NCBI RefSeq assembly: GCF_042681825.1
Contig: NZ_JBHUGH010000006.1
Coordinates: 186,001-250,000 of the forward strand
Length of the DNA: 64,000 bases
Direction of reading: 5' to 3'
Origin: Halodurantibacterium flavum
Lineage (GTDB): Bacteria; Pseudomonadota; Alphaproteobacteria; Rhodobacterales; Rhodobacteraceae
Shown here: piece after piece, positions 56,384-64,000 of the stretch
Layout: every line of letters begins with the position of its first letter
How positions within the stretch are numbered: position 1 is the first letter of the stretch
The notes under the pieces: model-generated
What the model was told of the DNA's origin: nothing
Seen by the model: only the letters and a program-made list of their open reading frames with translations
The model's database searches: none
Translations under genes and position numbers: made by a program

Positions 56384-56884
56384 ATGCGCATCGGTCTTTA
56401 CCCGGGCACCTTCGATCCGGTGACGCATGGTCATATCGACATCATCCGGCGCGCGGCGCGCCTTGTGGACCGGCTGGTGATCGGGGTTGCGATCAACCGG
56501 GACAAGGGGCCGCTCTTTTCGCTCGACGAACGCGTAGCGATGATCGAGGCCGAATGCGGCCCGCTTGCACGCGAAACGGGCGCCGAGATCGTCGCGCATC
56601 CGTTCGAGAACCTGTTGATCGACTGCGCGCGCGATGTGGGCGCGGGCGTCATCATCCGTGGCCTGCGGGCCGTCGCCGATTTCGAATACGAGTTTCAGAT
56701 GGTCGGCATGAACCGCGCGCTCGATGCCTCGATCGAGACGGTGTTCCTGATGGCCGAGGCGCGGCATCAGGCGATCGCATCGAAGCTCGTCAAGGAAATC
56801 GCCCGGCTGGGCGGGGACATCTCGAAATTCGTGCCCCCTGCGATCGATGCGGCCCTGCGTGAACGGTTCCGCACCGAGCGCTGA
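56384..56884 (+). CDS. coaD: Phosphopantetheine adenylyltransferase
   Basis: Fourth step of coenzyme A synthesis. 166 residues with the nucleotidyl-transferase motif GTFDPVTHGHIDII (T/HxGH), the VIIRGLRAVADFEYEFQM substrate site and the late SSTLVKEIA-equivalent ASKLVKEIARLGGD. AGGGAGG precedes the ATG; the in-frame region upstream is not coding. Confidence 0.96.
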   Translation: MRIGLYPGTFDPVTHGHIDIIRRAARLVDRLVIGVAINRDKGPLFSLDERVAMIEAECGPLARETGAEIVAHPFENLLIDCARDVGAGVIIRGLRAVADFEYEFQMVGMNRALDASIETVFLMAEARHQAIASKLVKEIARLGGDISKFVPPAIDAALRERFRTER

Positions 56885-56901
56885 GGCGCAGGCGAAGGGC
56901 T

Positions 56902-58485
56902 TCAGGACTTCACATGCCGTATCTGCAAATTCGGCAGACCCAGAGGCATCACGCCGAAATCGCGGCACATCCGCCCGAACCCTTCGGTTTCCAACAGATC
57001 GTCATAGGGAAGCTCGGGGAACCTCAGGCCGGCCCGGTGAACTGCTGCGTGTACCAGCAGCATCGTGCCGCCGACCGATGACAGCGGCACCCGGTCCAGA
57101 AAGCGCAGGTCGTGCAGATGGCGGCGACGGTCATGGCTTGCGGGCGGCATGTAAAGCCCCCGGTGGACATGGCGATAGTAGCGATGATCGCGCCGCTCGG
57201 CGCTGTCATGGAAGGCGTTGAGGTCATAGCTCGGCCCGCCCCAGTCGCGTACGCAATCCGGGGTCACGACCTTGTGCCTCTCGGCCAGCAGGCGGTTCAG
57301 CGTGTCGGGTGCGTAGTCGCAGACATCCACATCGAGCCACAGCGCCCAGTCATCCGTCGCGTCCAGCCCGTGGTCGATCAGATGGTTCCGCACACGCGCG
57401 AGGTTGGCGCGCCGTTCATGCTGAAGCTTCGGAATGGAACGCCGCGCCCGATCAAGAGGTGCGCCGGTCCGGTGTTCGGTCAGCACGATATCGCGGAAGC
57501 CGCAGGTTCCGGTGGCAATTTCGCGCAGTCTCTCGGCGCTGCGATCCTTGCTGTCCCCCTCACAGAAAACGATCTTCAACCGGTCGCGCGGGTAATCGAG
57601 CTGGTGCAAAAGCTCCATGCAGCGATCCAGGAACGGCTCTCCGTCGCGGACGGGAATCAGGACCGCGACGTTCCGGTCGGTCGCAGTAACGGGGCGGTGC
57701 AGCAGGCTGACGTCGATATTGCGCGCGGCCTCGTCCCGGTCAAGGAAGGCGCCCCGCGTCAGGCGATAGCGCGCGCGGGCGATGGCGCGTTTCAGCCGGT
57801 GCCGGCGGTGTCTGCCCTTGGGAAACCACGATCCGCGCCAGTAATGGGTGCAGAACCGCGTGTCGCCATGGGGGCCATGCGGACGCCCGGCGCTTTCCCC
57901 GCCTTTGGCGGTCATGGCCGTGAAGATGTGGCAGGAATGCAGCGCAAGCGTTTCCGGCCGGTCAAAGCTTTCGACGGCGCCGGTAAAGGCAAAGGGGCCG
58001 GTCGATTCCAGCACATGGTCCCGCGCATGGCGGCACCGGACGAGCGTCGCGATCACATGCCCCCAAAAGGGATGGCCCTGCGGGCTCGCCATGACCCCGT
58101 TGAAGAACAACCGGTCCATCCCGAGAGGAATACCATTGTAGCGATGCTCGATCGGCTCTTCGGCAAGGACGACGCGGGAGTCCGCTGCCAACGGATCAAG
58201 GGGTATCAGACACTCGGTATCGAGATCGGCATAGATGCCGCCGCAATGATGCAGGATCAGATACCGGCCCATGTCCGCCCGCTGCACCGGGCGCGGATAG
58301 GAGAGATACAGTTCCTCAAGCTCGGGATAGTACGTCCGGACGAGATCGAGCAGATCGGCATCCGTCCAGAGCCTGTATTCCCATTCCGGGTTGAGTTTCT
58401 TCCAGCTTTCGGGCCAATGTCGCGGCTCCGGAAGGTCGTGGTCGCGCCACGTCTGATGAATGATTTTGGGGATCAGGGGCGTCAC
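56902..58485 (-). CDS. Two-domain glycosyltransferase: GT32-like plus Anp1 (GT62)-like
   Basis: A 527-residue fusion. The N-terminal part (about 1-215) is a GT32/OCH1-type transferase: IPKIIHQTWRDHDLP, PVQRADMGRYLILHHCGGIY and the DXD motif at 87-89 (YADLDTE). The C-terminal part (about 272-516) resembles the Anp1 family (GT62): NVAVLIPVRDGEPFL, RVRNHLIDHGLDATDDW, WLDVDVCDY (385-391) and VVTPDCVRDWGGPSYDLNAF. Both are known chiefly from fungal mannan synthesis. The start is a GTG; it overlaps the promoter region and start of the divergent GT4 gene. Acceptor and sugar are unknown. Confidence 0.85.
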   Translation of the reverse strand: MTPLIPKIIHQTWRDHDLPEPRHWPESWKKLNPEWEYRLWTDADLLDLVRTYYPELEELYLSYPRPVQRADMGRYLILHHCGGIYADLDTECLIPLDPLAADSRVVLAEEPIEHRYNGIPLGMDRLFFNGVMASPQGHPFWGHVIATLVRCRHARDHVLESTGPFAFTGAVESFDRPETLALHSCHIFTAMTAKGGESAGRPHGPHGDTRFCTHYWRGSWFPKGRHRRHRLKRAIARARYRLTRGAFLDRDEAARNIDVSLLHRPVTATDRNVAVLIPVRDGEPFLDRCMELLHQLDYPRDRLKIVFCEGDSKDRSAERLREIATGTCGFRDIVLTEHRTGAPLDRARRSIPKLQHERRANLARVRNHLIDHGLDATDDWALWLDVDVCDYAPDTLNRLLAERHKVVTPDCVRDWGGPSYDLNAFHDSAERRDHRYYRHVHRGLYMPPASHDRRRHLHDLRFLDRVPLSSVGGTMLLVHAAVHRAGLRFPELPYDDLLETEGFGRMCRDFGVMPLGLPNLQIRHVKS

Positions 58486-58486
58486 G

Positions 58487-59602
58487 TTGAAGACCGTTCA
58501 TGTTGTTTTTGAATCGCCGCAGGCGCGATCGTCCGGCGCGGCCCTGCGCAACCGGGCGCTGGGATCTAGCCTTTCGCGCCTTGGTCCGTCCAGCCTTATT
58601 GCGGTGCAGGATCATTTTGCCGGCGGCAACGGGCGCCCCGAGCGCAAAGCCTCTCGGATCGAGGCGCGGATACCGGCCGAGGTCATCAAGAGCGTCCTGC
58701 ACGCCGTCGCGGCGCAGGCACCCGATGCGGTCATCATCGACGGGATCTATCTGGGCGATGTGGCCCATGCGCTGGTCGAGGCTGGGCATCGCGTGATCCT
58801 CGACATGCACAATATCGAAAGCGCGTTGCAGCAGGAAATCGACCTCGCCCGCCGCGGATGGATCGCACGGCTTTTCTACCGCAACCGGTGGAAACAGGGG
58901 CGCGACGCCGAAGGCGCGCTTGCCAAACGGGTGGCGGGGGTCTGGCTCTGCTCCGCGCAAGACGCGGATATTCTGCGGCGGATCGCGCCGGATCATGCGC
59001 CGATTGCGGTCGTTCCGAACCCGGTGCCGGAGTGGTGTCAGGCGGCGGACCCCGCGCCTGCAGCGCAGAGCGGTGCGAATGCGATCTTTGTCGGTCACCT
59101 CGGTTATCGGCCGAACGACCGCGCCGCACGACGGCTGATCCGGCAGATCCAGCCGATTCTGCGCGCGCGGCTGCCGGACTTTTCGCTGACGATCTGCGGC
59201 CGCAGCCCTGGGCGCCGCCTGCGCGCCATGGGGGCGGGGCAGGCGGGGGTCGAGCTTGTGGCGGACCCGCCCGATCTTGCACCGTTCTACAGCCGGGCTG
59301 CGATGACCCTGATCCCGCTGACCGAAGGCGGCGGCACGCGGCTCAAGGTACTGGAGGCGCTGGCGCTGGGTGTGCCGGTCATCGCCACGGCCAAGGCCGT
59401 CGAGGGGATCGCCGTCGTGGATCAGGAAACCTTCCTCGCCGCCGAGACGGATGAGGATTTTGCTCGCGCCGCCGAGCGCCTCGCCAGGGACGACGCGTTG
59501 CGTGCCGCACTGGCCAGACGGGGCTACGACTTCGTTGCAGCCCATCATATGGCCCCGGCGATCGACCAGGCGGTGGCGGCGGGGCTTGGGCAACCGGGCT
59601 GA
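58487..59602 (+). CDS. GT4-type glycosyltransferase
   Basis: A 371-residue GT-B fold glycosyltransferase. The N-terminal Rossmann half (VHVVFESPQARSSGAAL, VILDMHNIESALQQEI) resembles Glyco_trans_4_2/PEP-CTERM cluster transferases. The C-terminal nucleotide-sugar half has LTICGRSPGRRL, MTLIPLTEGGGTRLKVLEAL and GVPVIATAKAVEGI with the E-x7-E region. The start is probably a TTG at 58487 with AGGGGC upstream (MKTVHVVFES); an ATG at 58460 would overlap the neighbouring gene. Its start is one base beyond that of the divergent GT32-Anp1 gene, so they probably serve one glycan pathway. Confidence 0.85.
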   Translation: MKTVHVVFESPQARSSGAALRNRALGSSLSRLGPSSLIAVQDHFAGGNGRPERKASRIEARIPAEVIKSVLHAVAAQAPDAVIIDGIYLGDVAHALVEAGHRVILDMHNIESALQQEIDLARRGWIARLFYRNRWKQGRDAEGALAKRVAGVWLCSAQDADILRRIAPDHAPIAVVPNPVPEWCQAADPAPAAQSGANAIFVGHLGYRPNDRAARRLIRQIQPILRARLPDFSLTICGRSPGRRLRAMGAGQAGVELVADPPDLAPFYSRAAMTLIPLTEGGGTRLKVLEALALGVPVIATAKAVEGIAVVDQETFLAAETDEDFARAAERLARDDALRAALARRGYDFVAAHHMAPAIDQAVAAGLGQPG

Positions 59603-59768
59603 TGATTTGAAACGTAGCCCCGGGTCCGATGCGCATAGGGGCAGGTTTGGCGTCGACTTCGGGACGTGCCTTCCGGCGCCTGGAACCAAACGGGTTCCGC
59701 CGGAATCCTGGCTTGACCGGGGATAAACAGGTCCGTTTTTCGGGAAAGGAAGCCTCGGTCGCCTCCAA

Positions 59769-59845
59769 TGGTCGGGGCGAGAGGATTCGAACCTCCGGCC
59801 TACGGTACCCAAAACCGTCGCGCTACCAGGCTGCGCCACGCCCCG
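59769..59845 (-). tRNA. tRNA-Pro (anticodon TGG)
   Basis: The 77-nt cloverleaf on the minus strand starts CGGGGCG, pairs with CGCCCCG, has D-arm GCGCAGCCTGGTAGCGC, anticodon loop TTTGGGT (TGG), T-arm with TTCGAAT and an encoded CCA. Confidence 0.95.
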
Positions 59846-59983
59846 ACGCGCCTTCCTTATCCGCTGGGCCAGACATTGAAAAGGGGGCGCGACCCCGCCC
59901 CGGATTTTTCTGAGCGCGGGCGCAGGCCGATCGCGCCTCGCTTCTTGACTCCGCACCCGCCGCGAAGGATACAGCCAGTCGAT

Positions 59984-60067
59984 GCGGGCGTGGCGGAATG
60001 GTAGACGCGAGGGTCTCAAACACCCTTTCCTCACGGAGTGTCGGTTCGAGTCCGACCGCCCGCACCA
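59984..60067 (+). tRNA. tRNA-Leu (anticodon CAA)
   Basis: 84 nt. Acceptor GCGGGCG/CGCCCGC, anticodon loop CTCAAAC (CAA), a long variable arm (TTTCCTCACGGAGTG) typical of class II tRNAs, T-loop TTCGAGT and an encoded CCA. Confidence 0.95.
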
Positions 60068-60262
60068 GTTTCAGCAGGAGGATCGAGATCGCCGGAAGGT
60101 GGGTTCCTGACGCGGGTTTTCGCGGCAGCGTCGCCTGAACTGGCTGCTTTGACGCCGGCTTGGCAAATTGCAGGACAACCGCCCGAACAGGAGTAACGCT
60201 CACAACCGGTTGCCGCGTCCCGGATTGTGTCCTGACAACGGGTGTTTCGCCATGATTTACTT

Positions 60263-60286
60263 GAAAAATAGGACCTTAAGCAGGTC
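60263..60286 (-). terminator. Short terminator after tRNA-Asn
   Basis: On the minus strand GACCT GCTTA AGGTC is a 5-bp stem followed by CTATTTTTC, 4 bases beyond the tRNA 3' end. It is short but correctly placed. Confidence 0.5.
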
Positions 60287-60289
60287 TCA

Positions 60290-60364
60290 TGGCTCCGGCG
60301 GTAGGGATCGAACCTACGACCAATTGATTAACAGTCAACTGCTCTACCGCTGAGCTACGCCGGA
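60290..60364 (-). tRNA. tRNA-Asn (anticodon GTT)
   Basis: 75 nt on the minus strand. Acceptor TCCGGCG/CGCCGGA, D-arm GCTCAGCGGTAGAGC, anticodon loop CTGTTAA (GTT), T-loop TTCGATC and an encoded CCA. Confidence 0.95.
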
Positions 60365-60454
60365 ACACGGGGGCGATATAGCAACCGATTCCGGGGGCGT
60401 CCAGAGGCAATTTGCAGAAAAGATGACAGCATCTGCGGGTAGGCCGTGCCAGGG

Positions 60455-61345
60455 TCATGGCCTGTGGAATCTCGCCTCCGGATGGGGCGCGGGATGACAG
60501 GCGACAAGACCCCTTTCGTGCAGGTCGATCAGGTGGGCCAGCACATTGCGTTCTGCCGCGGTAAAAAGGGCAGGGGCCAGATCGCTGCCATAGACCCTCT
60601 GCCGCAGCTCGGCCGGGGTCGCGCCTGCGGGCCCTGCGGCCAGAACGGCGGCGAGGATCGCCCTCTCACGCGAGCGGCGATGGGCGACAAGCTCTGCCAG
60701 CCGGAATGCGGGATCATCGACCGCGTCGCCATGGCCGGGCCACAGCCGGCGCGGGCCGAGCGACATGATCCGCGAAAGCGAGGCCATATAGGCCCCCATG
60801 TCACCATCAGGCGGAGAGATCAGCGAGCTTGCCCAACCCATCACAAGATCGCCGGTAAAGATCTCGTCGCCCCATTGCAGGCAGATGTGGTTCCCGAAAT
60901 GGCCCGGAGTCCAGAGCGCCCGCAGCACCCAGCCTGGCCCCGAGATTTCCTCTCCATCCCCCAGGCACCGATCGGGGACAAAGCTGGCATCGACACCCTC
61001 GCCCCCGCCGATGCCCGCCTCGGCCAGATTTTGCATCAGCGGGCTGCGGCCCGAGGTCCAGTTGCCGAACGCAAGCACAGGCGCACCCGTCCGTTTCGAA
61101 AGCCCGCGGGCGAGCCCCGCGTGATCCAGATGGGCATGTGTGACCAGAATGTGGCTGACACGCTCATCCGGCCCCAGGGCACCCAGGATCGCGTCAAGAT
61201 GCGCAGGCAGATCCGGGCCCGGGTCGATCACCGCAACCTGCCCCCGGCCAACCATATAGGTATTCGTGCCCGGCCCCGTCATGGGCGAGGGGTTCGGGGC
61301 ACAGAGCAGGCGCAGGCCGGGGGCGATTTCACGCGCGGCGGTCAC
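60455..61345 (-). CDS. MBL-fold metallo-hydrolase (LACTB2-like)
   Basis: A 296-residue metallo-beta-lactamase-fold protein. Metal ligands: THAHLDHAG (HxHxDH), TPGHFGNH and the Asp in IFTGDLVMGW. The N-terminal NPSPMTGPGTNTYMVG and a C-terminal winged-helix BLACT_WH domain (about 230-296) match the LACTB2 group. A GTG at 61345 with GAAAGGG upstream is preferred; an earlier TTG (61408) would overlap the divergent sensor kinase gene. Substrate unknown; it is not the PhnP type. Confidence 0.88.
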   Translation of the reverse strand: MTAAREIAPGLRLLCAPNPSPMTGPGTNTYMVGRGQVAVIDPGPDLPAHLDAILGALGPDERVSHILVTHAHLDHAGLARGLSKRTGAPVLAFGNWTSGRSPLMQNLAEAGIGGGEGVDASFVPDRCLGDGEEISGPGWVLRALWTPGHFGNHICLQWGDEIFTGDLVMGWASSLISPPDGDMGAYMASLSRIMSLGPRRLWPGHGDAVDDPAFRLAELVAHRRSRERAILAAVLAAGPAGATPAELRQRVYGSDLAPALFTAAERNVLAHLIDLHERGLVACHPAPHPEARFHRP

Positions 61346-61388
61346 GGCTGCCCTTTCTTCCTGCGGGCGTGGCGGATAGGGTTCTGCA

Positions 61389-62708
61389 ATGGTCTTCGGC
61401 TGGTTCAAACGTACGATGCCCCGCGGTCTTTATGGCCGGGCGGCGCTTATCCTCATCGTGCCCATCGTCACGATCCAGCTCGTCGTGTCCATCACTTTCA
61501 TCCAGCGCCATTTTGAGCGTGTGACGCAGCAGATGACTGCAAATATCGTGCTGGAACTGAACTATGTGCTGCGGCTGATTGACGGGGCGGCCAGTGTCGA
61601 AGAGGCCCGGGAACGCCTCGAACCCCTCGCGGATCCGCTCGCGCTGCGGCTGGTCCTGCCGGCGCCCGTCCTGCGCGAGGATGCACGCCGCTTTTACGAT
61701 CTTTCGGGGCGCCAGGTCATTGCCACGCTGCACCAGAGCCTGCCGAACACACGCGCAGTCGATCTTCTGGACGATCAGCGTCTGGTGCAGGTGCAGATCG
61801 ACACGGATCTGGGGCTGCTGGAGGTCGGGCTGTCGCGTGGTCGCGTTTCGGCCAGCAATCCGCATCAGCTTCTGGTGTTGATGATCGTGACCGGGGTGCT
61901 GATGACCTTCATCGCCTATGTCTTTCTGCGCAACCAGATGCGCCCGATCCGCCAGCTTGCGGCAGCGGCAGAGGCGTTCGGCAAGGGCCGCTCCGTTGCC
62001 TATCGGCCACGCGGCGCGATCGAGGTGCGGGCCGCAGGCGCAGCATTTCTCGACATGCGGGCGCGGATCGAACGGGCGATCGAACAGCGTACATTGATGC
62101 TCTCGGGCGTCAGCCACGACCTTCGCACACCGCTGACGCGGATGAAGCTGGGTCTCTCGATGCTCGACCCGTCCGAGGATGTCGCGGCCCTGGAACAGGA
62201 CGTGGCCGAGATGGAGCATCTTCTCGATGCCTTTCTCGCCTTTTCTCGGGGCGAGGCGCTGGACGATCCCGAAAGCTGCGATCCTGCGCAGATCCTCCAT
62301 CGGGTGGTGGAAAAAGCGCAGCGGGCCGGGCAACCCGTGGCAATCGGACTGGTCGAGGGGCAGGGGCGGGCCATGCTGCGTCCCATGGCGGTAGAGCGTG
62401 CGCTGGAAAACCTGATCTCCAATGCAGTGCGCTATGGCTGTCGCGCCGAGGTCCATCTGACCGTGACCGACCGCGCAATCCGCTACACGGTCGAGGATGA
62501 CGGGCCGGGCATTCCCCCGGATCAGCGCAGCCTCGCGCTCCGCCCGTTCACGCGGCTTGATGAGGCGCGCAACCAGAACAAGGGGTCGGGGGTGGGCCTC
62601 GGCCTGTCCATTGCGCTCGATGTGGCGCGGGGGCACGGCGGGACGCTCCGCCTTGGCCAGAGCGACCGGATGGGCGGGCTGCGGGCCGAACTGGTTCTGG
62701 CGCGCTGA
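61389..62708 (+). CDS. Sensor histidine kinase (EnvZ-like)
   Basis: A 439-residue membrane kinase: segment 1 (about 17-37), a 120-residue periplasmic sensor region, segment 2 (about 161-180), HAMP, then the phospho-acceptor His243 in SGVSHDLRTPLTRM. The ATP domain has the N box ENLISNAVRYG, G1 VEDDGPGIPPD and G2 GSGVGLGLSIALDVARGHGG. No response regulator gene lies next to it, so its partner is encoded elsewhere. It is divergent from the MBL gene and convergent with htpX. Confidence 0.92.
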   Translation: MVFGWFKRTMPRGLYGRAALILIVPIVTIQLVVSITFIQRHFERVTQQMTANIVLELNYVLRLIDGAASVEEARERLEPLADPLALRLVLPAPVLREDARRFYDLSGRQVIATLHQSLPNTRAVDLLDDQRLVQVQIDTDLGLLEVGLSRGRVSASNPHQLLVLMIVTGVLMTFIAYVFLRNQMRPIRQLAAAAEAFGKGRSVAYRPRGAIEVRAAGAAFLDMRARIERAIEQRTLMLSGVSHDLRTPLTRMKLGLSMLDPSEDVAALEQDVAEMEHLLDAFLAFSRGEALDDPESCDPAQILHRVVEKAQRAGQPVAIGLVEGQGRAMLRPMAVERALENLISNAVRYGCRAEVHLTVTDRAIRYTVEDDGPGIPPDQRSLALRPFTRLDEARNQNKGSGVGLGLSIALDVARGHGGTLRLGQSDRMGGLRAELVLAR

Positions 62709-62731
62709 TCGGCCCCGGCCTTGTTCCGTCG

Positions 62732-63667
62732 TCAGGCCCAGGGCCCGCGATCCCGGCCGCGCTCACGCCCGGTTTGGGGAAATCGGCTCTGCCCCGCGGC
62801 CCGTTCCGGTGCCGTCGCGGGGCGAGCCTGTTCGCCGCCGGCCATCTGACGCAGGGCCGCGATCCGGTTCGCGGTGGCGGGATGGGTCGAAAACAGCTTG
62901 TCATGCGCATGGGCATGAAGCGGGTTGATGATGAACATATGTGCCGTTGCCGGGTTACGCTCGGCCGCCTGGTTGTCAATCCGCTGCGCAAGCCCCTCGA
63001 TCCGCCCCAGCGCGGAGGCGAGCCAGAGCGGCTGACGACAGATTTCCGCGCCGATGCGGTCCGCCTCATATTCCCGGGCGCGGCTGATCGCCATCTGCAC
63101 CAGCGCCGCCGCAAGGGGCGCCAGGATCATCACCGCCAGCGTCCCGAGCATCCCCATGGGCCGGTCACGGCTGCCCCCGAAGAACAGCGCGAAATTGGCG
63201 AGCATCGAGATCGCACCGGCAAAGGTCGCGGTGATCGTCATGATCAGCGTGTCGCGGTTCTTGATATGCGCCAACTCATGCGCCATCACGCCGGCCACCT
63301 CTTCGGCGGTCAGCTGCTGCAGCAGCCCGGTGGTGGCCGCAACGGCGGCATTTTCGGGGTTCCGCCCGGTCGCAAAGGCGTTCGGCTGCGGCGTGTCGAT
63401 GATATATACGCGAGGCATCGGCAACTCGGCGTTCCGGGCCAGATCCCGGACCATCCGCCAAAGCTCGGGCGCGGTCCGTTCATCGACCTCGCGCGCGTTG
63501 TGCATCCGCAGCACCGCCTTGTCGGAATTGTATAGCGCAAAGAGGTTCATGCCCGCGGCAAAGACCAGGGCCATGATCATCCCGCTCTGCCCGCCCAGCA
63601 TGAGGCCGATCCCCATGAAAAGCGCCGTCATCGCCGCAAGCAGAAGTGCCGTCCGCGTATATCCCAT
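62732..63667 (-). CDS. htpX: Membrane protease HtpX
   Basis: Zinc metalloprotease of the inner membrane, quality control of membrane proteins under stress. 311 residues: two N-terminal segments (about 5-23 and 28-46), the HEXXH zinc site at 130-134 (GVMAHELAHIKNRDT), two more segments (about 146-195) and the third ligand region SRAREYEADRIGAE. An Arg/Pro-rich cytoplasmic tail follows. GGAGGCAGGT sets the ATG start. Confidence 0.95.
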   Translation of the reverse strand: MGYTRTALLLAAMTALFMGIGLMLGGQSGMIMALVFAAGMNLFALYNSDKAVLRMHNAREVDERTAPELWRMVRDLARNAELPMPRVYIIDTPQPNAFATGRNPENAAVAATTGLLQQLTAEEVAGVMAHELAHIKNRDTLIMTITATFAGAISMLANFALFFGGSRDRPMGMLGTLAVMILAPLAAALVQMAISRAREYEADRIGAEICRQPLWLASALGRIEGLAQRIDNQAAERNPATAHMFIINPLHAHAHDKLFSTHPATANRIAALRQMAGGEQARPATAPERAAGQSRFPQTGRERGRDRGPWA

Positions 63668-63690
63668 ACCTGCCTCCATGTTCATGATGG

Positions 63691-63719
63691 ATATGGAGGG
63701 GGCAGCAACGGCTGGCAAG
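63691..63719 (-). promoter_or_regulatory. Candidate promoter of htpX
   Basis: On the minus strand TTGCCA (63714-63719) and CATATC (63691-63696) are 17 bases apart, 24 bases before the htpX start. Both match sigma-70 hexamers only partly. Confidence 0.35.
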
Positions 63720-64000
63720 CCCGGCCCCGCCTGTCACAGTTCGCCGGGCGTCGCGTTTGGCAGAAGCGTCGTGGCCGTTGGTACAGGGTTGGTTGCTCGG
63801 CTTTCGCCTCTCGCGCATCCTTCGCAGACACGCGAAAGCGTGGTGAGCGGAATCGTCTGCCCATCCCCTATCCGGCACGAAAACGCCGTTTGCGGGAGGC
63901 GACGGCGTCTCGCTTCCTGCCGCTCGCCCCACTTGCCGCCCCCATCAAAACAAATCAAAAAAACCGCCGCCTTGCCCGCCTGCCAGACGCTCAGAAAACC
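63720..64000. other. Right-end intergenic region without a recognisable gene
   Basis: Upstream of htpX to the window edge. Short open frames exist on the minus strand but none has family-like composition or a ribosome site. A CAAAACAAATCAAAAAAACC A-run near 63945-63963 is the only notable base bias. The neighbouring gene probably lies outside the window. Confidence 0.5.

Noticed and set aside
56902..59602. Glycosyltransferases as part of the capsule operon at the left end
   Set aside because: They are about 56 kb from kpsT with many core genes between, and nothing in the sequence ties them to capsule export.
59769..60364. tRNA genes as integration sites of a mobile element
   Set aside because: No integrase, direct repeats of tRNA ends or change in composition was seen around the three tRNAs.
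60455..61345. The MBL-fold protein as the missing PhnP
   Set aside because: It has a LACTB2-type N-terminus and a C-terminal winged helix not found in PhnP, and lies about 29 kb from the phn genes.
63734..63958. Small frames upstream of htpX as genes
   Set aside because: No ribosome site, no recognisable sequence, and several overlapping frames on one strand show the same lack of signal.

Overview
The window is a dense, GC-rich, accessory-poor stretch of an alphaproteobacterial chromosome. It most likely belongs to the order Rhodobacterales (Roseobacter/Paracoccus/Rhodobacter type). Evidence includes a GTTC-N7-GTTC LexA box in front of uvrA, a Fur/Mur-type regulator without the CxxC pairs, a divergent tyrS/anmK pair, and bactofilin/M23 and C-P lyase operons of the kind seen in that order. 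No phage, transposon, integrase or CRISPR array was found. Statements about families come from recognising motifs in the translations; no database was searched.

Layout. 1-0.9 kb: the tail of a capsule-polysaccharide ABC export operon (kpsE-like fragment, kpsT). 1.1-18.3 kb: core metabolism and transport (tyrS, anmK, a cupin, fur/mur-eno, selO, a nucleoside hydrolase, an iron-binding protein, mazG, an M20 amidohydrolase, an RND efflux pump with its fusion protein, glycerate kinase, a flavin reductase). 18.4-31.7 kb: a full phosphonate uptake and C-P lyase locus: phnC-phnD-phnE-phnE-acetyltransferase, phnF on the opposite strand, phnG-H-I-HAD-J-K-L-N, a DUF1045 2H phosphoesterase on the opposite strand, then phnM. 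31.8-37.1 kb: catalase, a sulfotransferase-like protein, a radical SAM protein, and a two-gene type III polyketide synthase/methyltransferase operon. 37.3-44.2 kb: bactofilin with an M23 peptidase, DUF455 with a Bcp peroxiredoxin, and a giant AsmA-like protein. 44.2-56.9 kb: queA, an MFS transporter, DUF924, lpd, uvrA, a small secreted protein, valine-catabolic hibch/mmsA with a divergent LysR gene, a CBS protein and coaD. 56.9-59.6 kb: two divergent glycosyltransferase genes, one a fusion of two fungal-like mannosyltransferase domains. 59.8-60.4 kb: tRNA-Pro(TGG), tRNA-Leu(CAA), tRNA-Asn(GTT). 60.4-63.7 kb: an MBL-fold hydrolase, an orphan sensor kinase and htpX.

The phn locus is the most coherent system. 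PhnCDE imports phosphonate, PhnGHIJKLM builds and cleaves the ribosyl-phosphonate, and PhnN makes PRPP. No phnP (phosphoribosyl cyclic phosphodiesterase) is present. The locus instead carries a 2H phosphoesterase (DUF1045) and an embedded HAD phosphatase, which are candidates for the missing steps. Direct repeats with 11-bp spacing that resemble PhoB boxes lie before phnC and phnM, and a 9-bp inverted repeat lies between phnF and phnG, suggesting joint phosphate-starvation and PhnF control.

Other points of interest are three intergenic arrays of hairpin repeats (near 3.6, 11.8 and 15.1 kb; the last is a 33-bp unit that repeats the end of a coding sequence including its stop codon), the type III PKS operon and the GT32-Anp1 fusion.
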